A stretch of 43,773 bases of DNA from Algoriphagus sp. (GTDB lineage Bacteria; Bacteroidota; Bacteroidia; Cytophagales; Cyclobacteriaceae), in NCBI GenBank assembly GCA_023653075.1, contig JAMNXQ010000013.1, positions 1-43,773 of the forward strand. Reading direction: 5' to 3'. Made by a program: the position numbers and the translations under genes. The notes beneath the pieces were generated by a model, which saw nothing but the letters and a program-made list of their open reading frames with translations, was not told the DNA's origin and made no database searches. The number at the start of each line of letters is the position of its first letter. Position 1 is the stretch's first letter. Shown one piece after another: positions 24,752-31,857 of the stretch.

Positions 24752-25366
24752 TTAATCGTAATTTTTCTCCCCTACAGGAATGGCAATTTCCAAGATATTT
24801 TCTCGTGGAGGCAGCGGGCAGGCAAAGTCAGGATTGTAGGCGCAGTAGGGGTTGAAAGCCAGGTTAAAATCAATGGTAATGCTGTTTTTCCCATCTTGGC
24901 GAACATTCAGGTAGCGCCCTCCGCCGTAAGTTTCTTTGCCTGAGGTCTCGTCTGCAAAGGCCAAGAAAAAGTTGCGCATATCGGATTCACTCAGGGATTG
25001 TAGCAGGAGGACTTTGTTGGTTTTTCCGCCCAACTCAAATTCTGCCCAAGAATGTTCTAGGTAGCGCTCGGAGCTTCCATCTGTCAAAGGGACCTCCCGA
25101 ACTTTCTTGATTTCGATGGGGAGCAAGCGTGCTTTGACCCGATAGGCTGGATCGATGGCATAAAATTTCAAACTTTGTAATCCTCTTTTTTGCTCCTCAG
25201 TCAAGGGGGACTCGACATTGAAGCGGATGTATTTGAATTGGCGTTCCCGCTCGGTTTCGATTTTTTCTTGGTAATCTTCCGGACTCTCGGCAGCGGTAAA
25301 CATGTAGGCAACGGCGGCCAAGACCACTAGCGATGCCAGAATAAGTAGAAGATGACTTGATTTCAC
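24752..25366 (-). CDS. DUF1684 protein, membrane-anchored
   Basis: The 204-residue protein starts at a GTG (25366) with an N-terminal hydrophobic segment (LLLILASLVVLAAVAYMF) that is either an anchor or an uncleaved signal. The DUF1684 signature fills its C-terminal half: ETYGGGRYLNVRQ, DFNLAFNPYCAYNPDFACPLPP and ENILEIAIPVGEKNY, including the conserved PYCAY and CPLPP cysteines. The biochemical role of DUF1684 is not established. It sits between radC and pheT on the same strand, 78 bp from the radC stop. Confidence 0.85.
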   Translation of the reverse strand: MKSSHLLLILASLVVLAAVAYMFTAAESPEDYQEKIETERERQFKYIRFNVESPLTEEQKRGLQSLKFYAIDPAYRVKARLLPIEIKKVREVPLTDGSSERYLEHSWAEFELGGKTNKVLLLQSLSESDMRNFFLAFADETSGKETYGGGRYLNVRQDGKNSITIDFNLAFNPYCAYNPDFACPLPPRENILEIAIPVGEKNYD

Positions 25367-25444
25367 GTTTTCTTTTATGTTTAACTATTCAAACTACCCT
25401 TCCCTACTCTTGGTTTGAACCCCTGCGAAAGAATAGTCCCAATT

Positions 25445-26140
25445 CTACATCATCCCTTCATCCGCAAAACTAAAGTACCCCTGATCGGTGTAGATGAGGT
25501 GTTCAATTAGTGGCAGTTCCAACTCCCTTCCTATTTGCTGTACGCGTTGGGTGAGGCGCTGATCTGCCTCGGAAGGTTTTAGGTTGCCGCTAGGGTGATT
25601 GTGTACCAAAATTAGGGAATGCGCACCGTGTTCCAAAGCAAATTTGAAGACCACCTTGGGATCAACTACCGAAGCAGTGGTTCCACCTTGACTGATGCGT
25701 TGCTTTTTGATCAAGCCATTGGTTCTATTCAGGAGGAGTAAATACACTTGCTCTACCGGTTCGTCATGCAAATCAGGTCGCATAAGCAAATAGACTTGTC
25801 GGGAACTTGTGATTTTTTCGCGTTTGGGCAGGTCTTGCTCTTTTCTCCGTCTACCCAGTTCCAAGGCACTGACAATCGAAACGGCTTTGGCCTCCCCTAT
25901 CCCTTTGAATTGGGTGAGGTCTGCTATGGACATGCGTGCCACAGCTCCCAGGTCATTTCCTACCGAGGCTAGCAGCATGCGGGCTAGGTCGACGGCACTG
26001 CAGGCCGCGGTGCCGGTGCCAATCAGGATGGCGATAAGCTCTGCATCGGAGAGGGCTGCTTTCCCTTTGAGGAGGAGCTTCTCGCGGGGCCGATCTGCTT
26101 CGGCCAACTCAAAAATTCTAATGGAGGAGTGTGTATCCAT
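25445..26140 (-). CDS. radC: RadC-family JAMM-domain protein
   Basis: The protein has an N-terminal helix-hairpin-helix region (FKGIGEAKAVSI) and a C-terminal JAMM metalloprotease-like domain with the complete motif HNHPSGNLKPSEAD. I start it at the ATG at 26140 (MDTHSS), where family members begin; the frame opens 33 bp earlier. Despite the name, a direct DNA-repair function for RadC is not supported in E. coli. Proteins of the family are often linked to mobile elements, but nothing mobile is visible here. Confidence 0.93.
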   Translation of the reverse strand: MDTHSSIRIFELAEADRPREKLLLKGKAALSDAELIAILIGTGTAACSAVDLARMLLASVGNDLGAVARMSIADLTQFKGIGEAKAVSIVSALELGRRRKEQDLPKREKITSSRQVYLLMRPDLHDEPVEQVYLLLLNRTNGLIKKQRISQGGTTASVVDPKVVFKFALEHGAHSLILVHNHPSGNLKPSEADQRLTQRVQQIGRELELPLIEHLIYTDQGYFSFADEGMM

Positions 26141-26158
26141 GCGTAGGTTAAAAAGTAA

Positions 26159-26216
26159 TGTGATTATCCGCAATTAGGCCAGTAGCTCAAGATGGTTTGA
26201 TTTACTGCGGATAATC
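26159..26216. repeat. GATTATCCGC hairpin repeat, copy 1
   Basis: A perfect 10-bp inverted repeat (26162-26171 with 26207-26216) encloses a 35-nt loop. The left side TGTGATTATCCGCAATTA and the following GCCAGT recur in copy 2 at 38813-38870 in the same orientation, and both copies are immediately followed by heptamer arrays. The loop interior is not conserved between copies. Confidence 0.8.
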
Positions 26217-26250
26217 GTCGACGGACGACTGTCCACAGACCACGGCTCAC
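26217..26250. repeat. GWCSACR heptamer array, copy 2
   Basis: Units GTCGACG, GACGACT, GTCCACA and GACCACG are followed by GCTCAC (26245-26250) and further on by TTGAAC. Three of the four units fit GWCSACR exactly. The array abuts the hairpin repeat. Confidence 0.7.
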
Positions 26251-26489
26251 CTACTTGAACCTCAGCCTGAGTTTCCTTGGATTTGAAAAAAAACTGAAAT
26301 ACACCCTAAACTAAATCTGCGTATTTTTTCCCATTCAAATCAGCGAGAAAAAAATCGTTAACAAACCACAGTTTGCAGGCAGATAATAGACCTTGGTCGA
26401 CTGCTCACAAAAATGAATTTCAAACTTTCTTTGCTGATAAGAAAGTAGATCTTTTGGAAAGAAGAATGAATCTACGGAAAAAAGGGCAT

Positions 26490-26514
26490 AAAAAAACCCT
26501 GCTTGTGGGCAGGG
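26490..26514 (-). terminator. Terminator of rpsT
   Basis: A 6-bp GC-rich stem (26497-26502 with 26509-26514) is followed by a T run on the minus strand (plus-strand A run 26490-26496), 23 bp after the rpsT stop. Confidence 0.8.
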
Positions 26515-26537
26515 CTTGATTTTTTTGAAGGGTTAAA

Positions 26538-26792
26538 TTACCCCAAAGCGCTTACCACTTTAGCCAATCTTGACTTCTTGTTGTTTGCGTTGTTTTTATG
26601 AATGACATTCTTCTTTGCCAGTTTGTCCAACATGGAAGAAACTTTCTTGTACAACTCCATCGCTTCTACTTTATCGGTAGCCGCCTTCAATCTTTTGATA
26701 AAAGTACGGGTGGTCTTAGCCTGATATCTGTTTCTCAAACGCTTTACGTCGTTGGCGCGAATTCTCTTTAGAGCTGATTTATGATTTGCCAT
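26538..26792 (-). CDS. rpsT: 30S ribosomal protein S20
   Basis: The 84-residue basic protein is ribosomal protein S20, with the N-terminal MANHKSALKRIRANDVKRLRN and central KTTRTFIKRLKAA that define the family. It binds 16S rRNA as an alpha-helical bundle. It is a single-gene unit with its own promoter (26843-26873) about 50 nt upstream and a terminator downstream, the usual arrangement. Confidence 0.97.
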   Translation of the reverse strand: MANHKSALKRIRANDVKRLRNRYQAKTTRTFIKRLKAATDKVEAMELYKKVSSMLDKLAKKNVIHKNNANNKKSRLAKVVSALG

Positions 26793-26842
26793 ATCTAGTT
26801 AATTTTCTAATTCTTGTCCGAGTCCTATTTTGAACGGGAATG

Positions 26843-26873
26843 CAAAGTTATTGGAAATAATTAATTCTGCCAA
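26843..26873 (-). promoter_or_regulatory. Promoter of rpsT
   Basis: On the minus strand TTG (26871-26873), a 20-nt spacer and TAACTTTG (26843-26850) fit the Bacteroidota consensus exactly. The start codon is 50 nt downstream, leaving room for an untranslated leader. Confidence 0.7.
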
Positions 26874-26999
26874 AGGAATTTTAAACATTCCTTGGCAAGT
26901 ATCGAGGTCTTGGGAGGAAAATAAAAGATTGAATGAAAGAAAGTGCGCAAAAATGAATTCTAGGCCCTATTTTTTCGAAAAAATCCAGTAGATTCAATC

Positions 27000-27947
27000 A
27001 TGAATTTTTTAATCTTTTCTTCGATATCCCTTCTTTTTTATATCCTTCCGATTCCCTTCTGGGGCTTTTTTGGACATGCCTTGATCAATCGACAGGCGGT
27101 ATATTCCCTCCCTCCCGAGATGCTTCCCTTGTACAAGAAGGAGCTAGCCTACCTTGCGGAAAAATCGGTGAACCCTGACCGAAGGCGCTATGCCGTCAAA
27201 GGGGAAGCTGAAAAGCACTACATCGACTTGGATCATTACGGGGACAGTGTGCGCTACCAGCTTCCAAAATACTGGGCAGCCGCACTGGAACAGTATCCCG
27301 AAGACTCCCTGCGGGCACATGGCATTGGACCTTGGTCTACCTACCTTACTTTTTTGAGTTTGACCAAAGCCTTTGCAGCTCAGGATAAAGCCGCTATCCT
27401 ACGCTTATCAGCAGATCTTGGGCATTACCTTGGGGACTTGAATGTCCCCTTGCATACCACTCAAAACTACAATGGGCAACTCAGCGGACAAACAGGCATC
27501 CATGGCTTCTGGGAAAGTAGAATCCCGGAGCTGCAGGCCAAGAATTACTCCTTCTGGGTGGGCAAGGCCAGTTATGTCACAGACCCCCAACAAGCCCTTT
27601 GGGAAGCGGTCTACCGAGCCCATGCACAGGTAGACTCTGTGTTGAAGTTTGAAAAACTAGTAACTGAGAAAGTTCCTGCGGGCCAAAAGTACAGTTACGA
27701 GGAGCGAGGTGGACAGACGGTGCGCGTCTATTCCCGGGAGTTTACCGAAGCCTACGCCTTGGCACTCAACAAACAGGTAGAACGGCAAATGCGTGCATCC
27801 ATCAAGATGATAGCTGACTTTTGGTATACCGCTTGGGTCAATGCCGGGCAGCCAGATTTGAGTAGGCTGCCTAATTCTCTAGAAGCACCCCAAGATTCCC
27901 TTCGCCCCAATTCTAAGATTCGAGTTCGACTGCACGACTGGAAGTAA
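27000..27947 (+). CDS. Zinc-dependent phospholipase C / S1-P1 nuclease-like secreted protein
   Basis: The 315-residue protein has a signal peptide that would be cut before W21 (PIPF|WGFFGH). This fits the family's N-terminal tryptophan that binds zinc. Further ligand candidates are H26, H73 (EKHYIDLDHY), H142, D146 and H152 (LGHYLGDLNVPLH), then H168 and E172 (GIHGFWES). The H-x3-D-x5-H ... H-x3-E pattern with a final Glu is the phospholipase C version; P1 nuclease has Asp. The C-terminal third is a helical tail. Enzymes of this fold hydrolyse phospholipids or single-stranded nucleic acids outside the cytoplasm. It is convergent with the aminotransferase gene, with a single base between the stop codons. 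Confidence 0.87.
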   Translation: MNFLIFSSISLLFYILPIPFWGFFGHALINRQAVYSLPPEMLPLYKKELAYLAEKSVNPDRRRYAVKGEAEKHYIDLDHYGDSVRYQLPKYWAAALEQYPEDSLRAHGIGPWSTYLTFLSLTKAFAAQDKAAILRLSADLGHYLGDLNVPLHTTQNYNGQLSGQTGIHGFWESRIPELQAKNYSFWVGKASYVTDPQQALWEAVYRAHAQVDSVLKFEKLVTEKVPAGQKYSYEERGGQTVRVYSREFTEAYALALNKQVERQMRASIKMIADFWYTAWVNAGQPDLSRLPNSLEAPQDSLRPNSKIRVRLHDWK

Positions 27948-27948
27948 T

Positions 27949-29253
27949 TCAGGAATGGAGGTACCGTGTAATGGCAGCACCCAAACGGGAAAAGGTGTCT
28001 TTAAATACGGCTTCATTTTCTTCCAAGAGGGTAACTCGGAAGCCCCTCAAGTCGGAGCAAAAGGAAGAAATCGGTACCACGCAAATCCGCTCTGAGGCCA
28101 GCAAATAATACACAAATCGCTTGTCTAAGGGCATATCTGGATCATCCACCCAGGAGTCTACCAATTGTTGCAAGTGCTCGTCTTCAATCGGGAGGGTTTG
28201 GCGGGTGGTGAGCAATTGCTCGTCAAAAACTATGGTATTGTAAAATGCTCCTTGCGTGGGGTTGAACTTAATCCCTTCGATTTTTCCTAAAATTTCCCGC
28301 ATCCAATCACTCCTTTCACCGATTTGTGCATTGGCTTGCGCACGGTAGGCGGGAAACTCCGAATGGCTCATAATTCTCGGAATGGCTAATTGTGGCAAAA
28401 TAGTGGAGCAAACCTCAATCATTTTTGCATTTTCGAGGGTTTGGCATAGTTTGGAAAACTCCTGAGAGGCTTCTCGATTGTAAAATTCCATCCAACCACA
28501 GCGTGCCCCTGGCCAAGGAAATTCCTTGGAAATTCCTTTGAGTGAGATCGCTGGATGATTGCCAATGACCTCGGCCAGTGCTACTGCCTTGATGCCGTTG
28601 TAGGTGATGTTTTGGTAGATCTCATCGGCAATCAACAGCAGATTAAACTCCTTGGCAAGCTTTACAAAGCTTTCTAAAACCTCCTTGGGATACACCATCC
28701 CTGTAGGATTATCAGGGTTGATAATCAGAATGCCCACAATGGAAGGGTTGTATTTCACTTTGAGGTACAAATCTTCCATATCAGGAAGCCATTGGTTGTC
28801 CGGGTCTAGTCGGTAGGTAATGGGAGCCGAATTGGCGTGGGCAGCTTCTGCCGAACTATGGGTAGAGTAGGCGGGCGAAGGGCCGATAATTCGAGCTGTA
28901 GGGATTAAAAATTGATACAATTTGGCAATTGCATCTCCTAAGCCGTTGAAAAAAAGAATGTCCTCCGCAGTAAGCTGAGCCCCTCCCTTTTCATTGTTGA
29001 GCATGGCCAAGAATTTACGGGTATCCAGAACCCCTTTGGAGTCCGCATAGCCGTAGGTTTTGTCTTCCTGAAGTAAATCGGCCACAATCCCCTTCATCCA
29101 AATGGGGAGCTGATTACTCTTCTGAATCGGGTCGCCGATATTTTCCCAAGTCATCGAATAGCCGAGCGCTTCGATTTGCCGGGCTTTCTTTACAATGCCC
29201 CGAATCTCGTAATTCAATTCTTCAGCTCCGGGTCTAAGGAGTAATTGTCGCAT
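27949..29253 (-). CDS. PLP-dependent class I/II aminotransferase
   Basis: The 434-residue protein is a fold-type I aminotransferase (COG0436, AlaA/AspC-like group). It shows the N-terminal GDPIQKSNQLP, TYGYADSKG, the PLP-phosphate region, the cofactor Asp/Tyr segment LLIADEIYQNITYNG, the Schiff-base lysine in SLKGISKEFPWPGARCGW and the arginine of the carboxylate site near RVTLLEE. It transfers amino groups between an amino acid and a 2-oxo acid; substrate specificity is not determined by the motifs. It is divergent from the DUF4143 ATPase gene, whose promoter-palindrome lies in the shared gap. Confidence 0.88.
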   Translation of the reverse strand: MRQLLLRPGAEELNYEIRGIVKKARQIEALGYSMTWENIGDPIQKSNQLPIWMKGIVADLLQEDKTYGYADSKGVLDTRKFLAMLNNEKGGAQLTAEDILFFNGLGDAIAKLYQFLIPTARIIGPSPAYSTHSSAEAAHANSAPITYRLDPDNQWLPDMEDLYLKVKYNPSIVGILIINPDNPTGMVYPKEVLESFVKLAKEFNLLLIADEIYQNITYNGIKAVALAEVIGNHPAISLKGISKEFPWPGARCGWMEFYNREASQEFSKLCQTLENAKMIEVCSTILPQLAIPRIMSHSEFPAYRAQANAQIGERSDWMREILGKIEGIKFNPTQGAFYNTIVFDEQLLTTRQTLPIEDEHLQQLVDSWVDDPDMPLDKRFVYYLLASERICVVPISSFCSDLRGFRVTLLEENEAVFKDTFSRLGAAITRYLHS

Positions 29254-29373
29254 AGGTCAATCAATAGGTTTGGAAAAATTCCAAGACAATTTAAGGAAAA
29301 CCCAATTCAAAACTTGGATCAACCAAAAATCTGAGTTCTCTAAATTCCTTCCTCAGAGATCTTCAGTTAAAAA

Positions 29374-29421
29374 AAGCTTGTATTTGAAACACAAGATATC
29401 TTGTATTACAAATACAAGCTT
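29374..29421. promoter_or_regulatory. 48-bp near-perfect palindrome (operator candidate)
   Basis: The element is symmetric over 48 bp. Outer arms of 13 bp (29374-29386 with 29409-29421) are perfect, the central 14 bp (ACAAGATATCTTGT, 29391-29404) are a perfect palindrome, and only two of the 24 pairs mismatch. The word CTTGTATT or its complement appears three times, with a related half-site in the centre. It overlaps the -33 element of the ATPase promoter, which is the position expected for a repressor site. Confidence 0.8.
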
Positions 29422-29430
29422 TTATATTTG
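29401..29430 (+). promoter_or_regulatory. Promoter of the DUF4143 ATPase gene
   Basis: TTG (29401-29403), a 19-nt spacer and TATATTTG (29423-29430) match the Bacteroidota promoter consensus exactly; the ATG is 20 nt further on. The -33 element lies inside the 48-bp palindrome. Confidence 0.75.
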
Positions 29431-29450
29431 TATGATTTACAACTAGTTGA

Positions 29451-30665
29451 ATGATACAAATAGGCCTACTTGCCCAAGTAATCGAGGAGCAAAACGAGAA
29501 TTTTCTCCAAAAGCAGCTTATCTCTAGGGAAATGGCTATCCCCATACCTACCAATCAAATCTTGGTTGTCAGTGGCGTGCGGCGCTGCGGGAAAAGTGTG
29601 TTGATCCGAAAAAGCCTCCCTCTTGATGCACCAGGGCTCTACCTAAATTTTGAAGATCCCCGGTTGGTGGATTTTGAAGCAGCAGATTTTCCCAAGCTCG
29701 CGCAGCTACGCGATGAATTGGGCAAAACCTCCATACTCCTGGATGAAGTTCAGACGGTGGTAGGTTGGGAAATATTTGCCCGCTCCCTACACGAAAAAGG
29801 GGAGAAACTCTACATCACGGGTTCGAATGCGAGCATGCTTAGCCGAGAATTGGGCACAAGACTCACTGGGCGATACAAGCAAGTGGAACTTTTTCCCTTC
29901 AGCTACACCGAATTTTTACTTTTCAAACAGCTTACTCCTGGGGGGGAAAGCTTTGAAACTTATTTTCAATCGGGTGGCTTTCCAGAGTTTTTGCAAAATC
30001 AGGACCAAGACTACCTGCGAACACTCCTTCGGGACATTCTCACCCGCGATGTGGCCGTACGGAGAAATATCAGCAATGAAACAGCACTCATCCGGCTAGG
30101 CGTATTCCTGTCTTCCAATGTCGCCAAGCCCTTTAGCTACTCTCGAATAGGGAGTTTGCTGGAGATCAAATCCGTACGTACGGTCATCGATTACTGCGAT
30201 TACCTGGCCGAAAGCTACCTGTTTGACCTCATCCCCATGTACTCGCCTTCCATCCGGAAGCAGCTGGCCAATCCCAAAAAGGCATTCTGTGTGGATCCTG
30301 CTTTGGCTGCTGCCAATTCTCTCTCTTTCAGCAAAGACCTGGGAAGAAAGTTGGAAAATTACGTCTACCTCCACCTGCGGAGATCATTCAAAGAAATTCG
30401 GTATTTCCAGACCAAGGATTCGGAATGTGACTTTGTGGTCAAGTGGAACGAAGACATCATCGGGGCAGTACAGGTTTGCTGGGAACTCAACAGTGATACG
30501 CTAGCACGAGAATTCAACGGATTAAAGCATGCGCTGGCAGAAACGAATGCACCAAAAGGGGTCCTATTGACTTGGAACCAGGAGGATGTACTGGACGGAA
30601 TAGACGTGGTACCTGTTTGGAAATGGATGTTGCAACCGGCAAGCCAGTTTTTCAAAATCCGCTAG
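29451..30665 (+). CDS. AAA_14 / DUF4143 ATPase
   Basis: The 404-residue protein is a solitary ATPase of the AAA_14-DUF4143 type. Walker A is GVRRCGKS (residues 42-49), Walker B ILLDEVQ (95-101), and a sensor-like ITGSNAS (122-128) is followed by the conserved RLTGRY. The DUF4143 part includes RDILTRDVAVRRNIS and a C-terminal nuclease-like core with DCDFVVKWNEDIIGAVQVCWE-type residues (SECDFVV, AVQVCWE). These proteins are common as single genes in Bacteroidota and archaea; their role is not known, though toxin-antitoxin or DNA-handling functions have been suggested. A 48-bp palindrome in its promoter points to tight self-control. Convergent with the next gene at 6 bp, with no terminator visible. 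Confidence 0.88.
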   Translation: MIQIGLLAQVIEEQNENFLQKQLISREMAIPIPTNQILVVSGVRRCGKSVLIRKSLPLDAPGLYLNFEDPRLVDFEAADFPKLAQLRDELGKTSILLDEVQTVVGWEIFARSLHEKGEKLYITGSNASMLSRELGTRLTGRYKQVELFPFSYTEFLLFKQLTPGGESFETYFQSGGFPEFLQNQDQDYLRTLLRDILTRDVAVRRNISNETALIRLGVFLSSNVAKPFSYSRIGSLLEIKSVRTVIDYCDYLAESYLFDLIPMYSPSIRKQLANPKKAFCVDPALAAANSLSFSKDLGRKLENYVYLHLRRSFKEIRYFQTKDSECDFVVKWNEDIIGAVQVCWELNSDTLAREFNGLKHALAETNAPKGVLLTWNQEDVLDGIDVVPVWKWMLQPASQFFKIR

Positions 30666-30671
30666 AAAATC

Positions 30672-31310
30672 TTACAAATACAGAAGGTGGATGCCAAAAA
30701 TGCCCTGCACTGCATTGGCCCGCTGCATGTAGCTTCGGTCACTGGGATTGATGACAATTTTGTTTCCATTCAAAAGGCTGTAATTCCCCCCAAAAACCAA
30801 CTTGAGATCAAATACGCCCTTGACTTCCTTGGCTACAGTGTACTGAAAGGCCAGCCTACCAGAATAATTCCCGTAGTCCAGAATAAATCGGGATGGACTT
30901 AGGCCATGAATCACCTGCAATTGTCCATAACCCAGTTCACCCCGGAGGTCAAGATTTTTGACAAGAGGAACTTGATGGTAGAGGTAAATTCCAGTTTCTG
31001 GCATACGCACCTCTATAAAAAACCCTCCCAAAAACCGGTTGTTTTGAATCCTGGCTTCTTGCTTGTCAAAGTAAAGCCCAACACCTGGATAGCCTTGAAA
31101 TCCAAAATCTAGCGTGAGGCGGTAGCTCAACCCCACCGCATAGGTATCCCCTAAAAAAGTGCCCTTTTCGAAGGCACGGTATCCCAGCGCTGCTCCGGGC
31201 GCAAAGGTAAATTGCCCCTTGGGCAGCCTTTCCTCCTCCTTCATTTCTTGAGAAAATCCGGGCAAAACCGCCCAAAACAAAAGGGATGCAAAAAGGCTTC
31301 TTCGGATCAT
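30672..31310 (-). CDS. Outer-membrane beta-barrel-like protein
   Basis: The 212-residue protein has a signal peptide (about residues 1-20, PGFSQ). The rest alternates short hydrophobic and polar stretches rich in Gly, Tyr and Phe, typical of beta strands (FTFAPGAALGYRAF, YAVGLSYRLTLDFGF, GVGLYFD), and ends in the hydrophobic LLYL. An outer-membrane barrel of perhaps eight strands is likely; I recognise no named family. It overlaps the upstream lipoprotein gene by 4 bp (ATGA), so both are one unit. Confidence 0.7.
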   Translation of the reverse strand: MIRRSLFASLLFWAVLPGFSQEMKEEERLPKGQFTFAPGAALGYRAFEKGTFLGDTYAVGLSYRLTLDFGFQGYPGVGLYFDKQEARIQNNRFLGGFFIEVRMPETGIYLYHQVPLVKNLDLRGELGYGQLQVIHGLSPSRFILDYGNYSGRLAFQYTVAKEVKGVFDLKLVFGGNYSLLNGNKIVINPSDRSYMQRANAVQGIFGIHLLYL

Positions 31311-31744
31311 TCGCGGACAATTTTTAAGGTACCCAAATCGATCATCCCTTCAGTATCTCTTCCCGCTGTAGAAAATGAATAATACCGATACAGAACAGAC
31401 ATTCCATCGTCCTCCATTTCAAATTGGACCGGTGCCGTCAGCAGCAAAAAATACTTCGTGTTGAATGAGATGTCAGTTCGGGAAGGCACAACCACGCGAA
31501 ACTCACCACGGATAGTTGTTTTTACTTTATAAATAATGGATTTGGCAACCGGAGCCTGAGCTACCCCAAAATCAAGATCTTGGGTTACGATTAACTCCAA
31601 CCCAACTACCGGATTGCCCTCCTTATCCACTATCCGTCCCGTAAACGTATCAAAGCTATTGTGGATAAATTCCTGACAGGCACCAAGCGACAGCAAGAGA
31701 ACGAGCAGTAAAAAAGTAACTCCTTGGCTGCAGATTTTTCTCAT
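31307..31744 (-). CDS. Small lipoprotein with carboxypeptidase-regulatory-like fold
   Basis: The 145-residue product has a lipoprotein signal (lipobox SLGAC, lipidated C23). A short beta-sandwich follows, starting FTGRIVDKEGNPVVGLELIVTQD and continuing with TTIRGEFRVVVPSRTD, which resembles CarboxypepD_reg-like domains of Bacteroidota surface proteins. It is translationally coupled to the barrel-like gene downstream. The pair may form a surface assembly; the substrate or partner is unknown. Confidence 0.75.
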   Translation of the reverse strand: MRKICSQGVTFLLLVLLLSLGACQEFIHNSFDTFTGRIVDKEGNPVVGLELIVTQDLDFGVAQAPVAKSIIYKVKTTIRGEFRVVVPSRTDISFNTKYFLLLTAPVQFEMEDDGMSVLYRYYSFSTAGRDTEGMIDLGTLKIVRE

Positions 31745-31785
31745 TTATTTAGTGAAAATACGCGAAAGGGACGAGGGAAAATTCC

Positions 31786-31857
31786 ACCTTCGAGGTCAAA
31801 AAAGATCTCAAAGGTTGGAGGAACAAAACCTTCGAGGTCACGAAGACCTCGAAGGTT
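31786..31857. repeat. Tandem CCTTCGAGGTC hairpins after ettA
   Basis: ACCTTCGAGGTCA occurs at 31786-31798 and again at 31828-31840. The second copy forms a perfect 13-bp hairpin (31827-31839 with 31845-31857); the first has a degenerate partner arm (about 31803-31816). The right arm overlaps the ettA stop codon (31856-31858) by two bases. The element resembles dispersed CCTTCGAGGT repeats known from Bacteroidota and may also act as a terminator. Confidence 0.8.

Larger units (their letters stand above)
26141..26537. other. Gap between rpsT and radC with repeats
   Basis: No coding frame of note is present. The left part holds the hairpin-heptamer composite repeat (26159-26250). A minimal fragment, GTCGACT plus GCTCAC, lies at 26396-26408, and the rpsT terminator is at the right end. 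The middle (about 26260-26390) is AT-rich with nothing I can identify; the radC promoter should lie here but is not obvious. Confidence 0.6.

Noticed and set aside
25445..26140. radC as a sign of a mobile element or genomic island
   Set aside because: No integrase, transposase, tRNA or attachment-site repeat accompanies it, and its neighbours are ordinary core genes.
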